64,000 nucleotides of DNA from Gammaproteobacteria bacterium (GTDB taxonomy: Bacteria; Pseudomonadota; Gammaproteobacteria; Pseudomonadales; Azotimanducaceae), in NCBI GenBank assembly GCA_026705345.1, contig JAPPAV010000030.1, positions 1 to 64,000 on the forward strand, read 5' to 3'. Positions 25,541 to 33,853 of this stretch are shown one piece after another. How positions within the stretch are numbered: the stretch's first letter is position 1; each line of letters starts with the position of its first letter. The translations under genes were made by a program, and so were the position numbers. The notes under the pieces were generated by a model. That model was given only the letters and a program-made list of their open reading frames with translations. It ran no database searches and was not told the DNA's origin.

Positions 25541-28314
25541 GTGGACAATCGGGTCGAACTGGTACGCGCCAATGACAAGGCCAATAGCGGGACAGCACCC
25601 GGCAAACTGTTGGACGATCTCGTCCCGGCGGGGCGGTGGCTCCTGCGGCAGAAGGTCATGTTGCCAGATCCCGTCGAGGGCTTCGTGGAGCGAACAGCGC
25701 TTGGTGCGCGTTGCGACCCCTTGAGGTGGCGCATGACCGCGATCAACGCGCCGGGCGGATTCGGCAAGACGACGTTGCTCGCCGAGGCATGCCGCCGTTC
25801 GCGAAAACTCGGAACCGTGGTCGCGTGGCTGACGGTTGACGAGGAGGACGGCCCCGCCACACTCGCGACCTATCTCGCCTTCGCGTTCTCGGAAGCCGGT
25901 CTTGACATCCTCGACCCACGGGCCGTCAGCCGGGATTTCGAAGGTCGCGACTATCGGATCAACTTGCTGCTGAATAGCATCGACGCGCACGGTGCCGATT
26001 GCGTTCTGGCCCTGGACGACGTCCACCGATTGCGCGATCCCGAATCCTTGGAGATCGTCAACCGCCTGTTGCAGCACGCGCCGGCGAATCTCCATTTGGC
26101 CCTGGCGTTTCGGTACATTCCGGATGGTCTCGACGTCGCCACGCCGGTTTTCTCGGGCAGGGGCATGACCATTGCGACGGACGAGTTGCGTTTCCAAAAA
26201 CCGGAAATCGCGCGATTCTTCGCCACTACGCTGTCGCGCTCGGAACTCGCGCGCTTGACCGAGTCCTCCCAGGGTTGGCCGATCGCGCTTTGCATCCACC
26301 GCAATGTCGGGGAGCAAACCGCGCCGGATGTCCTCGCCCACGACATCGCGTCGAACTGGATCGAGACACGTCTGTGGACCGGCCTGTCCGATGATGATCA
26401 GGATTTCATTCTCGACATCGGGTTGTTCGAATGGATCAACGCGGATCTTGTCGATGATGTTCTCGGCGTCGGTTCGGTCCGTCGGATCGGCTCGATTCCC
26501 GCTTTGTCGGATTGTTGCGGACGATGGGGGACAATTCGGGAACGCTGCATCTGCATCCGCTCATCCGCCAGCACTGCGCCGACAGGCGATTCCATGAAAC
26601 ACCGGATCGCTACCGCTCGATCCATCGGGCTATCGCCGTCGTGCTGGCGCGCCAAGGCCACGTGGTTGCTGGAATGCGCCATGCCGCGGAAGCGGGCGAG
26701 CCGAGACTGGTCGGCGAGATACTCGAAAGTGCCGGCGGCTTTCGGGTGTGGTTCGAGCATGGCCTGGTTCGCCTCCGGCAGGCGAGCGAACTGATCACCC
26801 ACGATGTCCTGGCGGTTTCTCCCCGGGCGGGGCTCGTGCGCTGCATGGAACTGACCATGAGGGGCGAAATCGAGGAAGCCGAGGCGGTCTATATCGACTT
26901 GGCGGCCCGCACGGATGGCTATACCCGACGTCCCGACGGTCGCGGTGATCGCGAATTGGAGTACGACCATCTCACCTTTCGGTTTGTCCTGGCGACCTGC
27001 GGATGCAGGCCGATCAATTCGCCGCACGTACAGACCATGGTGGACGCTGTGGGGGCGATCGCGGAGGACCCCGAAAGCGATGTGCTGATCCACGGGGCGG
27101 CGCAGTACGCGCTGAGCGAAATCGAAAACAACAGGGGCAATCTGGCCAGTGCCTTGGTCTGGGCGCGGCGCGCGCACGATGTTCTCCGGCACAGATCCTG
27201 GTACCTGACGATATACGTCGATATGCAAATCGGCATCAACGCGATGATCCAGGGTCGAGTGGCGGACGCCGACAAGGCCTTGGCGCGCGCTCGGCGAGCC
27301 GCCAAGGTGAACCTCCTGGAAGACGAGGGTCCCGTGGTTCTCGCAGACGTTCTGGCTACGGAACTTCGTCTCGAACGAAACAAGCCTGCACCGCTATCGC
27401 GACGTTCGGCCAAAATGCCCCTGCTCGCCAGGAGCGGCGGGGGGCTGGACATCTATGTTGCCGCTTCCGAAGCCGCAATCGAACTTGCCGCGAAGGAGAG
27501 CGGCGTGGCCCGGGCCCTAGTCGAACTCGAGGAGATCGTCGGGTTCGCTCGGGATGCGGGGCTGGCGACACTGCAGCGATGCCTGCTGGCATTTCGGGTC
27601 TCGCTGCTCGCTGCCGACGGCCGAGCCGACGAGGCACGACTCGCCTGGGATGGGGCAGGTTTCTCCGGGCGGCCGGGTGAGATCGTCAATCTCGACAATC
27701 AGACGTGGCGCGAAATGGAAACCATCTCCTGCGCGGGTCTGCGCCTCTTGATCGCGCAATCTCGTTACGACGCCGCGCGAGAACTTGCGGGGGCGTTGCT
27801 TCCGGTTTCACGCGAAAGAGGATTCAGACGAACCGAGATGCGCGCCCTGGCGTTGTCCATGGTTCTCGAGCACCGGGCCGGCGATCCGGACCGGGCACGG
27901 AGGAACCTCATCGAGTACCTGCGCGCCTACGCGGAGACGGACTACGTGCGGTCGTTGATTCAGGAACGCGTCGTCGCGTTGGAGGTGTTGAACAGCGTCG
28001 ACCCCGAAGAGGCCGGTGTGGCTGGTCCGGCGGAGTCGGTGCTTCGTGCGTTGTTGAACGCGCAACCTGAACGGGAAAGCAACGGTGCGCCGGATTTCAC
28101 TCCGCGGGAATACGAAATCCTGCAGCACCTCGAAGGGCGGCGGGACAAGGAAATCGCCAGCGTCCTCAACCTTAGCGAGGACGGCGTGCGCTATCACAAC
28201 AAGAAAATATTCCACAAGCTGGGTGTGCGCAGCCGATCGGAGGCCACCCATCGAGCCCGGACCCTGGGGATCCTCCCCGGGCCCATTGGCTCAAATCCAC
28301 AAACCATCGAATAA
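25541..28314 (+). pseudogene. MalT-like LuxR-family regulator, copy 3, frameshifted inside the NTPase module
   Basis: The third paralog starts GTG at 25541 with the same plan: LLRQKVMLPDP, Walker A APGGFGKTTLL, Walker B CVLALDDVHRL. The frame is lost at 26509-26511: where copy 2 reads ALTGLLQSVG, this copy needs one more G (TCGG instead of TCGGG) to read ALSGLLRTMG. The upstream frame then runs on to 26794, while the true continuation resumes in the -1 frame from about 26512 (LHLHPLIRQHCADRRF) to an intact HTH at the end. The recognition region differs from its sisters (VRYHNKKIF instead of VRYHVKKIF). It could be a real pseudogene, a phase-variable G tract or a sequencing error. Confidence 0.75.
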
Positions 28315-28319
28315 CCGTC

Positions 28320-28344
28320 GTAGGGGCGACCCTTGTGGTCGCCC
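28320..28344 (+). repeat. Dispersed hairpin repeat, copy 2
   Basis: GTAGGGGCGACC followed by cttgt and GGTCGCCC: an 8-bp hairpin (GGGCGACC/GGTCGCCC) with a 5-nt loop. It begins 6 nt after the copy 3 regulator stop, between that gene and the convergent ammonium transporter gene, where it might also act as a transcription barrier. Confidence 0.65.
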
Positions 28345-28394
28345 GTGGCGGACACGCCCGCTTCCTGAACAACGGGTCGGGACGAGCACGTCCT

Positions 28395-29687
28395 CTACTC
28401 GTCCGCGCCGATCGCCTCACCGTGCTGGCTGAAGTCGAGACCTTCCTGTTCTTCGTCTTCGGTGACCCTTAGGCCCACCAACGCTTTCAGCAGATACAGG
28501 ATCGCCGCCGTGCCCACCGCACTCCATCCGGCGACGAAGAGAACGCCTTCGATCTGTACCCACAATTGCCAGAAATTGCCGTCGATCACGCCCGGCGCAT
28601 TGCCGTACACCTCTTGTGCGAACACGCCCGTCAACACCGCGCCGAGCAGACCGCCGACGCCATGAATGCCGAACACGTCCAAGGCGTCGTCGTATCCCAA
28701 ACTGTACTTGAGCCACGCGCAGGCCCAGCAGCAGGTGACCCCCGCGATCATGCCGATCGCCAATCCGCCGGCGGGCGAGACGTAGCCGGCGGCGGGTGTG
28801 ATCGCCACCAGCCCTGCAACCGCACCCGACACGATGCCGAGTACGCTGGGCTTGCCGGTCATCCACCACTCGTAGCACATCCAGGTCAGCGCGCCGGCGG
28901 CGGCGGACGTCTGGGTGACCAACATGGCGAAAGCGGCATTGCTCCCCGCGGCTAGCGACGAACCCGCGCTGAAACCGAACCAACCGATCCACAAGAGCGA
29001 TACGCCGATGACGCTGAAGAGCGGATTGTGCGGTGCCATGTTCTCGCTACCGTAGCCCGTTCGTTTTCCGACGATGAGGCAGGCCACGAGGCCGGCGATG
29101 CCAGCGTTGATGTGGACGATCGTTCCGCCGGCGTAGTCCAGCACGCCCGCTTCCTTCAGGAACCCGCCGCCCCAGATCCAGTGCACGATGGGCGCGTAGA
29201 CGACTATCGACCAAAGCGCGATGAACAGGAGCAGCGTGGAGAATCTCATCCGATCGGCCACCGCACCCGTGATGAGCGCGGCCGCAACCACGCCGAATCC
29301 CAGTTGAAAGACGACATATAGCGACTCGGGAAAGCTCCCCCGCAGCGCGGCCATGTCCAGGTTCGTGAGGAACAGCATGCCGAGATCCCCGATGAACTCG
29401 TTGTCGCCCGAAAACGCTAGGCTGTAGCCGAGCAGGATCCAGACCACGGAAACGAGACAGCAGATCGCGAAACACTGGCCGGCGATGGAGAGCATGTTCT
29501 TGCGACGGACCATGCCGCCGTAGAAGAGCGCGATTCCCGGCACGGTCATCATCAACCCGAGCACGGCGGCCATGAGCATCCAGGCCGTTGTGCCGCTGTC
29601 GAGTACGCCGGACGCGTCGGCGGCATGGGCGGGGCCTGCGAGCATCAGGCAGATTGGGAACAAAGAAGTGGCCTTGAGCGATTTCAT
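28395..29687 (-). CDS. amt: Ammonium transporter (Amt/MEP/Rh family)
   Basis: A 430-residue polytopic channel with a signal peptide (LFPICLMLAGPAHAADA) and about eleven membrane helices. Signature parts are MVRRKNML, the pore histidines in VHINAGIAGL and GIHGVGGLLGAVLTG, and the typical WIGWFGFNAGS region, here WIGWFGFSAGS. It conducts ammonium inward across the inner membrane. The start is ATG at 29687 (MKSLKATSL); an ATG 105 nt upstream would add a non-signal leader. No glnK (PII) gene lies next to it, which is unusual for amt. It is convergent with the regulator array. Confidence 0.92.
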   Translation of the reverse strand: MKSLKATSLFPICLMLAGPAHAADASGVLDSGTTAWMLMAAVLGLMMTVPGIALFYGGMVRRKNMLSIAGQCFAICCLVSVVWILLGYSLAFSGDNEFIGDLGMLFLTNLDMAALRGSFPESLYVVFQLGFGVVAAALITGAVADRMRFSTLLLFIALWSIVVYAPIVHWIWGGGFLKEAGVLDYAGGTIVHINAGIAGLVACLIVGKRTGYGSENMAPHNPLFSVIGVSLLWIGWFGFSAGSSLAAGSNAAFAMLVTQTSAAAGALTWMCYEWWMTGKPSVLGIVSGAVAGLVAITPAAGYVSPAGGLAIGMIAGVTCCWACAWLKYSLGYDDALDVFGIHGVGGLLGAVLTGVFAQEVYGNAPGVIDGNFWQLWVQIEGVLFVAGWSAVGTAAILYLLKALVGLRVTEDEEQEGLDFSQHGEAIGADE

Positions 29688-29748
29688 GGGATGTTGGCTC
29701 CGGTTGCTGTTGCATGCCGCTCTGATCGAGTGCCCGGCACGCGTGCGT

Positions 29749-30516
29749 TCAGTTGTTTCGTTTCGATTTCGGGACGAAAAAGCCGCGGGCACTGAGCTTT
29801 CCCACTTCCGGTTTTTCCGCGGGTTTCGTCTCCTCCGCCGGCGGATTGCCGGTTGTGGCGTCTTCGTTTTCCGACGGCTTGGGTGCGGCCGCCTTGGCAG
29901 GCGACGGTACCCGCGCCGTTACCTTCGGCAGTGCTTCTAGGGGCGGACGATTGGCTGAGGGTCTCTCCGGGGTCGCGATCCCGGGACCCACATGCGGTTC
30001 CCGCCGAGGGGAGTTGATCGGGTGTGCCGATGGTGAGCGGCTCGGCGGGGCCGGATTGGGTCGGGATTCCGGAAGGCTAGGCTCGCCGGCGGAACGCGAC
30101 TTGCTGCCGGGAGCCTGGAGTTCGGGCGGGTCTTCACGGAGATGATCCAGGGCCTGATGGACCGCCATCCAGCCCATGCCGATATTGACGGATTTCTCGG
30201 TGACGCAAACCAAAAGTGCATTCGGGAACTTGGCCAACGACGACATGAAAAGATGCATGCCCGCGGTGGTGACCTGGGCTTCACGAACGAAACCGTCGGC
30301 ATCGTGATCCCCCGGCAGTGTTCGGATGAATTGCCGGAGCAGTTTGCCGCGGAAGATGCCGCCGGCAATGCGCGTTGCCTGAAGGACCTCTGCATTGGCA
30401 AACCCCGGTTCGAGGCACTGCGCCAGGGTGAGACTGGTTTCCATGTCCAGCACGACACACGCCCGAACGCCGTCGGTTTCATGGACCAGGCTCTCGCAAA
30501 CCTCTAGCAATTCCAT
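29749..30516 (-). CDS. Roadblock/LC7-like protein with long proline-rich tail (Tad-flanking paralog 1)
   Basis: A 255-residue protein. The first 125 residues look like a Roadblock/LC7 (longin-like) domain: VRACVVLDMETSLTLA early, LLVCVTEKSVNIGMGWMAVH late. Residues about 130-230 are low complexity (Pro, Ala, Ser), and the C-terminus is basic (GFFVPKSKRNN). The protein at 45907-46419 shares the same domain, notably GMGWMAVHQAL against GLGWMAMRQAL, and also ends in a basic tail. ATG at 30516 is preferred over 30522 because GGAGGA then has proper spacing. Roadblock proteins regulate small GTPases in other systems; no GTPase is seen here. A role in controlling the Tad system is inferred from position. 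Confidence 0.55.
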   Translation of the reverse strand: MELLEVCESLVHETDGVRACVVLDMETSLTLAQCLEPGFANAEVLQATRIAGGIFRGKLLRQFIRTLPGDHDADGFVREAQVTTAGMHLFMSSLAKFPNALLVCVTEKSVNIGMGWMAVHQALDHLREDPPELQAPGSKSRSAGEPSLPESRPNPAPPSRSPSAHPINSPRREPHVGPGIATPERPSANRPPLEALPKVTARVPSPAKAAAPKPSENEDATTGNPPAEETKPAEKPEVGKLSARGFFVPKSKRNN

Positions 30517-30682
30517 TTCCATTCCTCCAGCCGGTTCAAATCCGGCATTTCGTTTTCGAAATTTTCAGCCTTCCCCGCGTCGTTGCCGCGACGTTCCAAA
30601 GCCGATGCGAATTTTCCTACCACGGGATCTTCAAGAAAGACCCAAGGTGCCCACGGTTGAACAATATTTGGGGCCACCGCCC

Positions 30683-31780
30683 TCATTCCACCACCGCGGC
30701 AACCCGGAATCCGGTGTCCATGGAGCGGAACGCAGCACCACTAACCTGACGCAGCGAGGCGCGCGTGTTGGCCGCCGGATTGATCCACGAACCGCCGCGG
30801 CGGATGCGGCCGGTACAGCCGGTCGGCGCGGGGCCGCGTTCGCCGCAGCCTGCCACCCATTCCGAGACGTTGCCCGCCATGTCGTGCAGGCCCCAGGCGT
30901 TCGCGTGGCGGGAACCGACCGTCTTTGCCCCAACCGGATAAGAACCCGATACGATCGTGCCATCCCGGTCGGCGGACGCGACTGCTGCGGCAACGTAGTC
31001 CCATTCGGTCTCGCTCGGCAGGCGGTAGGTGCGATTCGTTTCCGCGGACAACCATTGGGCGTAGGCTGCCGCGTCATCCCAGGAGACGTTGACCACAGGA
31101 AGTGCTTCCAACCACTCGCGAGGCAGGTGTGATGACCGCCCGGTCGCCGCCGAGAAACGAAGATAGTGGGCGACAGTCACCTCGAGCTTGGCCAATGCGA
31201 ACGAACTGGAAACGGTGACTTCTCGAGCCGGAGCCGCTGGATCGGAACAATTGCCCGGCCAACAGCCAACGCGCGCGCTGCCGGGGGTGACAACCACCAT
31301 CGCCGGTCCTGTGCCGCCCGACCTCAAGGGGTCGGCGAACTCCGAGTAGGACAGACTGTCGCGAAATCGAACCGGCATTCCCGGGGAAATGGATTCCGAT
31401 ACGACGGTGCCTGCCGGTCCGGCGCGTCCTCCGGCACCATTGCCTCGCAGTACATCGGTGTCCATCCAGGTCAATGCGGTGATCGCCGCGGCGCCAGCGA
31501 AAAGGGGGACGATCCAGCCCCGTTTGGGATGTTGCGCGTCAGCGGGTTGAGTTTGGGCAACCGCGCGCCGAGCCGAACGCAACGGTGGGTTCGGCTCGCC
31601 GGTGCTGGGTCCCGTGTTGTCGTGGGCAGTAACCCGACTCTCCGATTGCCGGATTGGCGACCTCCGTCCGAACGCCCGGGCTGATGTGCGGCCGGCTTGG
31701 ACTGGCAACTTAGACTTCGCCCTGATAGGAATGCCGCGCCCACCATTGAGACGCGTCGAGGTTTTGACGTGACACGGCAT
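30683..31780 (-). CDS. SUMF1/FGE-fold membrane protein lacking the catalytic cysteines
   Basis: A 365-residue protein. The N-terminal 80 residues are polar, a membrane helix follows at about 85-105 (GWIVPLFAGAAAITALTW), then an extracytoplasmic formylglycine-generating-enzyme fold: ALAKLEVTVAHYLRF, LPVVNVSWDDAAAYAQWL, YRLPSETEWDYVA, WGLHDMAGNVSEW and RRGGSWINPAANTRASLR. In true FGE the last motif holds the active-site cysteines; here there are none, so it is more likely a binding or structural member. It diverges from the flp pilin gene, suggesting a part in pilus assembly or adhesion. The start at ATG 31780 is uncertain. Confidence 0.75.
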   Translation of the reverse strand: MPCHVKTSTRLNGGRGIPIRAKSKLPVQAGRTSARAFGRRSPIRQSESRVTAHDNTGPSTGEPNPPLRSARRAVAQTQPADAQHPKRGWIVPLFAGAAAITALTWMDTDVLRGNGAGGRAGPAGTVVSESISPGMPVRFRDSLSYSEFADPLRSGGTGPAMVVVTPGSARVGCWPGNCSDPAAPAREVTVSSSFALAKLEVTVAHYLRFSAATGRSSHLPREWLEALPVVNVSWDDAAAYAQWLSAETNRTYRLPSETEWDYVAAAVASADRDGTIVSGSYPVGAKTVGSRHANAWGLHDMAGNVSEWVAGCGERGPAPTGCTGRIRRGGSWINPAANTRASLRQVSGAAFRSMDTGFRVAAVVE

Positions 31781-31977
31781 TACGGCGCGGCAAACTCTGG
31801 ACTCCAGGCAGTTCTTTGGTTGACACTAGGTGTTGCAAGATCAGGAAAACGCCATGCTGCCCAAAATCGGGCAGGACGTTCTAGAAATTCCCTCATAAAT
31901 ACAAGAAATCGCCTGCATTTTATGGGCTTTTGAACTATTTTGCACCCGAATTTTGTTGCCATCTTTGGAGACTTTAA

Positions 31978-32229
31978 ATGGATTTTTCGTTTTTTCGTGA
32001 TACTGGCCGAGCGCTGTGCCGTTTGGCGGGTCGTATCAAGTCCTACGTCGCCGACAGCCGGGCGGTTTCGACCGTTGAATACGCACTGATCACCGTCGCG
32101 GTTGTAGCTATCGTGGGTGGTGCTGCGGTCTTTCTGGACGACGCCGTGGATACGCTCTTCGGAAGCCTCGAGGATCAGATGGTGGAGCAGGACACCGCGG
32201 CCGAGGGTCTGGACGACCAACCGACCTAG
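31978..32229 (+). CDS. flp: Flp-type IVb pilin
   Basis: An 83-residue prepilin with a long basic leader (to about residue 28), then the Flp motif VSTVEYALITVAVVAIVGGA, in which E and Y at mature positions 5 and 6 are diagnostic. The residue before the predicted cleavage site is Ala instead of the usual Gly. After the hydrophobic segment comes an acidic tail (EDQMVEQDTAAEGLDDQ). A strong Shine-Dalgarno (GGAG) precedes the ATG. It is the first gene of the plus-strand Tad cluster and the major pilin subunit. Confidence 0.9.
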   Translation: MDFSFFRDTGRALCRLAGRIKSYVADSRAVSTVEYALITVAVVAIVGGAAVFLDDAVDTLFGSLEDQMVEQDTAAEGLDDQPT

Positions 32230-32285
32230 TCCCATAGGAGCCTTTGGCGCGCCATCCGGTCGGGTCGGACGATGGATGATCGTCG

Positions 32286-32756
32286 ATGGGCTGGATAGGC
32301 AGCGGCGGGCTGCTGTGCGTAGGCGCGGTTCTGGTGGGCGCTATGTGGACCGACTGGCGGTGTCGCCGGATTCCGCATTGGATGTGGGCGACGTTGTTGG
32401 GTCTGTGGGCGGTGTCAGCGTGCCTCGAGCCGCAGGTTTTGGGCGGTACCCCAACGGCCGGGTTGATTTGCGGTGCCGGCGGTCTAGCACTGGGGTTCGC
32501 TCTCTATGCGGGCGGTTGGTTGGGGGGAGGAGACGGCAAGTTGCTGGCGGTGACGGGACTTTGGCTCAGTCCCCATGATTTCGGTCTGGCGCTACTCGGC
32601 GCGTCGGCGTTGCTGCTCCTCCTGATTGTGCCCACCTTCGCCGGCCGCGGCCCAAGTGGAGTTGATTTCCGCAATCGGGGAATCCCGTTCGCCTGTGCCC
32701 TTGCGCCGCCGGCAGTCGTGATCCTGGGGGCGCGATTCGCCGAGCTGGTGGGTTGA
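32286..32756 (+). CDS. cpaA: Prepilin peptidase (CpaA/TadV, A24 family)
   Basis: A 156-residue integral membrane aspartic protease. The two catalytic aspartates are D23 in MWTDWRCRRIP and D83 in the GxGD motif GGGDGKLL. Its short length is typical of TadV/CpaA, which lack the methylase domain of PilD. It would cleave Flp and the TadE/F-like pseudopilins at the inner membrane. It lies between flp and cpaB. Confidence 0.9.
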   Translation: MGWIGSGGLLCVGAVLVGAMWTDWRCRRIPHWMWATLLGLWAVSACLEPQVLGGTPTAGLICGAGGLALGFALYAGGWLGGGDGKLLAVTGLWLSPHDFGLALLGASALLLLLIVPTFAGRGPSGVDFRNRGIPFACALAPPAVVILGARFAELVG

Positions 32757-32762
32757 AGTGGA

Positions 32763-33719
32763 ATGGCATTCGCGAACTTTTTCCAATCCGGCACGCTGCG
32801 TCGCAATCTAGTCCCGGCTGCGGTGGCAGTGGTGATCGGCGGCGTCGCTTGGATTGGCATCGGCCCCATCCTGTCGGGCGAATCGGACGAGCCGGCGCCG
32901 GAGGCACCTAAGCCGGTCGAGGCGGAGTCGACACCGCCGCTGCCCATGGAGTCGCCGGGTGCCGATCGTCATGCGCCGGAACCGGTCTACCCTTCGGTGC
33001 TCGTCGCCAACCGCAACATTCCGTCGGGGATGCTGCTGACTTCCGAGTTCGTCGAATGGCGGACGTGGAAGGAGCCGCTGGACGTGAATCTGGCCGTCGT
33101 GGAGGGCGTTGTGCCCGTCCGCGCCGTGGTGGGCGCAGTGACCCGACGACGTTTCCGGGAAGGGTCGATGATCTCCTGGGACGGGTTGTTGATGCCGGGA
33201 CATCCTGGATTCATCAGCGCGGTATTGACGCCGGCGATGTCGGCGGTGACGGTCGAAGTGGACCGGCCCACCACGGAAGCGAACATCATCTATCCCGGGG
33301 ACCGGGTCGACGTCATAATGGTGTCGTCCGCCACCGCCCAGGGCATCGGTCCGGCGTCCCGCACGATCGTCCGCGACTGCCGCGTGCTCGCCGTCGGCTC
33401 CACGGTGCTGTCCCTCGGTCGTTACGGAAAGGTCAGCCTGACCCAAGCCGGCGAAGTCCTGCCGACACCCCGCCCGGAGGGTGCCAACTACACCTTGGAA
33501 GTGCGGCCGATGGATGCCGAACGCATCGCCGTGGCCGCTTCCGCAGGTCGCCTGACACTCGCCATGCGCTCGATCAACGCGCCGTCGGCAAGTGAAGGCG
33601 ACGGGCGGCCCGTCCGCCTCGGCGAAGTGATGCCAGCGCCCGAGGGACCCGCCGCGCCGGTAACCGTGCGCATCATCCGCGGTTCGCAGGCCGCCGTCGA
33701 GTCGCGCGAAAACGTATGA
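32763..33719 (+). CDS. cpaB: Flp pilus assembly protein CpaB/RcpC
   Basis: A 318-residue protein with an N-terminal membrane anchor (residues 15-38). A SAF-like domain follows (VLVANRNIPSGMLLTSEFVEWRTW, then RRFREGSMISWDGLL), and then the CpaB/RcpC domain with YPGDRVDVIMVSS and YTLEVRPMDAERIAVAAS. These periplasmic proteins stabilise the secretin channel. The gene starts 6 nt after the peptidase stop, and its own stop overlaps the upstream candidate start of cpaC (ATGA at 33716). Confidence 0.88.
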   Translation: MAFANFFQSGTLRRNLVPAAVAVVIGGVAWIGIGPILSGESDEPAPEAPKPVEAESTPPLPMESPGADRHAPEPVYPSVLVANRNIPSGMLLTSEFVEWRTWKEPLDVNLAVVEGVVPVRAVVGAVTRRRFREGSMISWDGLLMPGHPGFISAVLTPAMSAVTVEVDRPTTEANIIYPGDRVDVIMVSSATAQGIGPASRTIVRDCRVLAVGSTVLSLGRYGKVSLTQAGEVLPTPRPEGANYTLEVRPMDAERIAVAASAGRLTLAMRSINAPSASEGDGRPVRLGEVMPAPEGPAAPVTVRIIRGSQAAVESRENV

Positions 33720-33816
33720 ACGCCCCAAAACCGGGTCGCCCGGGTCGGCAAGGACGCGCCTTCGCATTGGCTTTGCGCCGCCTTCGCCTCCGGCTCAGCC
33801 TAGCCGTGCGTATTTC

Positions 33817-33841
33817 GGGCGACCACAAGGGTCGCCCCTAC
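33817..33841 (-). repeat. Dispersed hairpin repeat, copy 3, inside the cpaC leader
   Basis: GGGCGACC-acaag-GGTCGCCC then CTAC: the reverse orientation of the 28320 copy with the same 8-bp hairpin. It lies between the ATG that overlaps the cpaB stop and the GTG that fits the cpaC signal peptide, and is translated SGDHKGRPYD if the upstream ATG is used. Confidence 0.65.
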
Positions 33842-33853
33842 GATTTTCTCCAA

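Noticed and set aside
31816-31850. TTGACA at 31820 as the flp promoter -35
   Set aside because: No acceptable -10 box at 16-18 nt; the site is about 155 nt upstream of flp.
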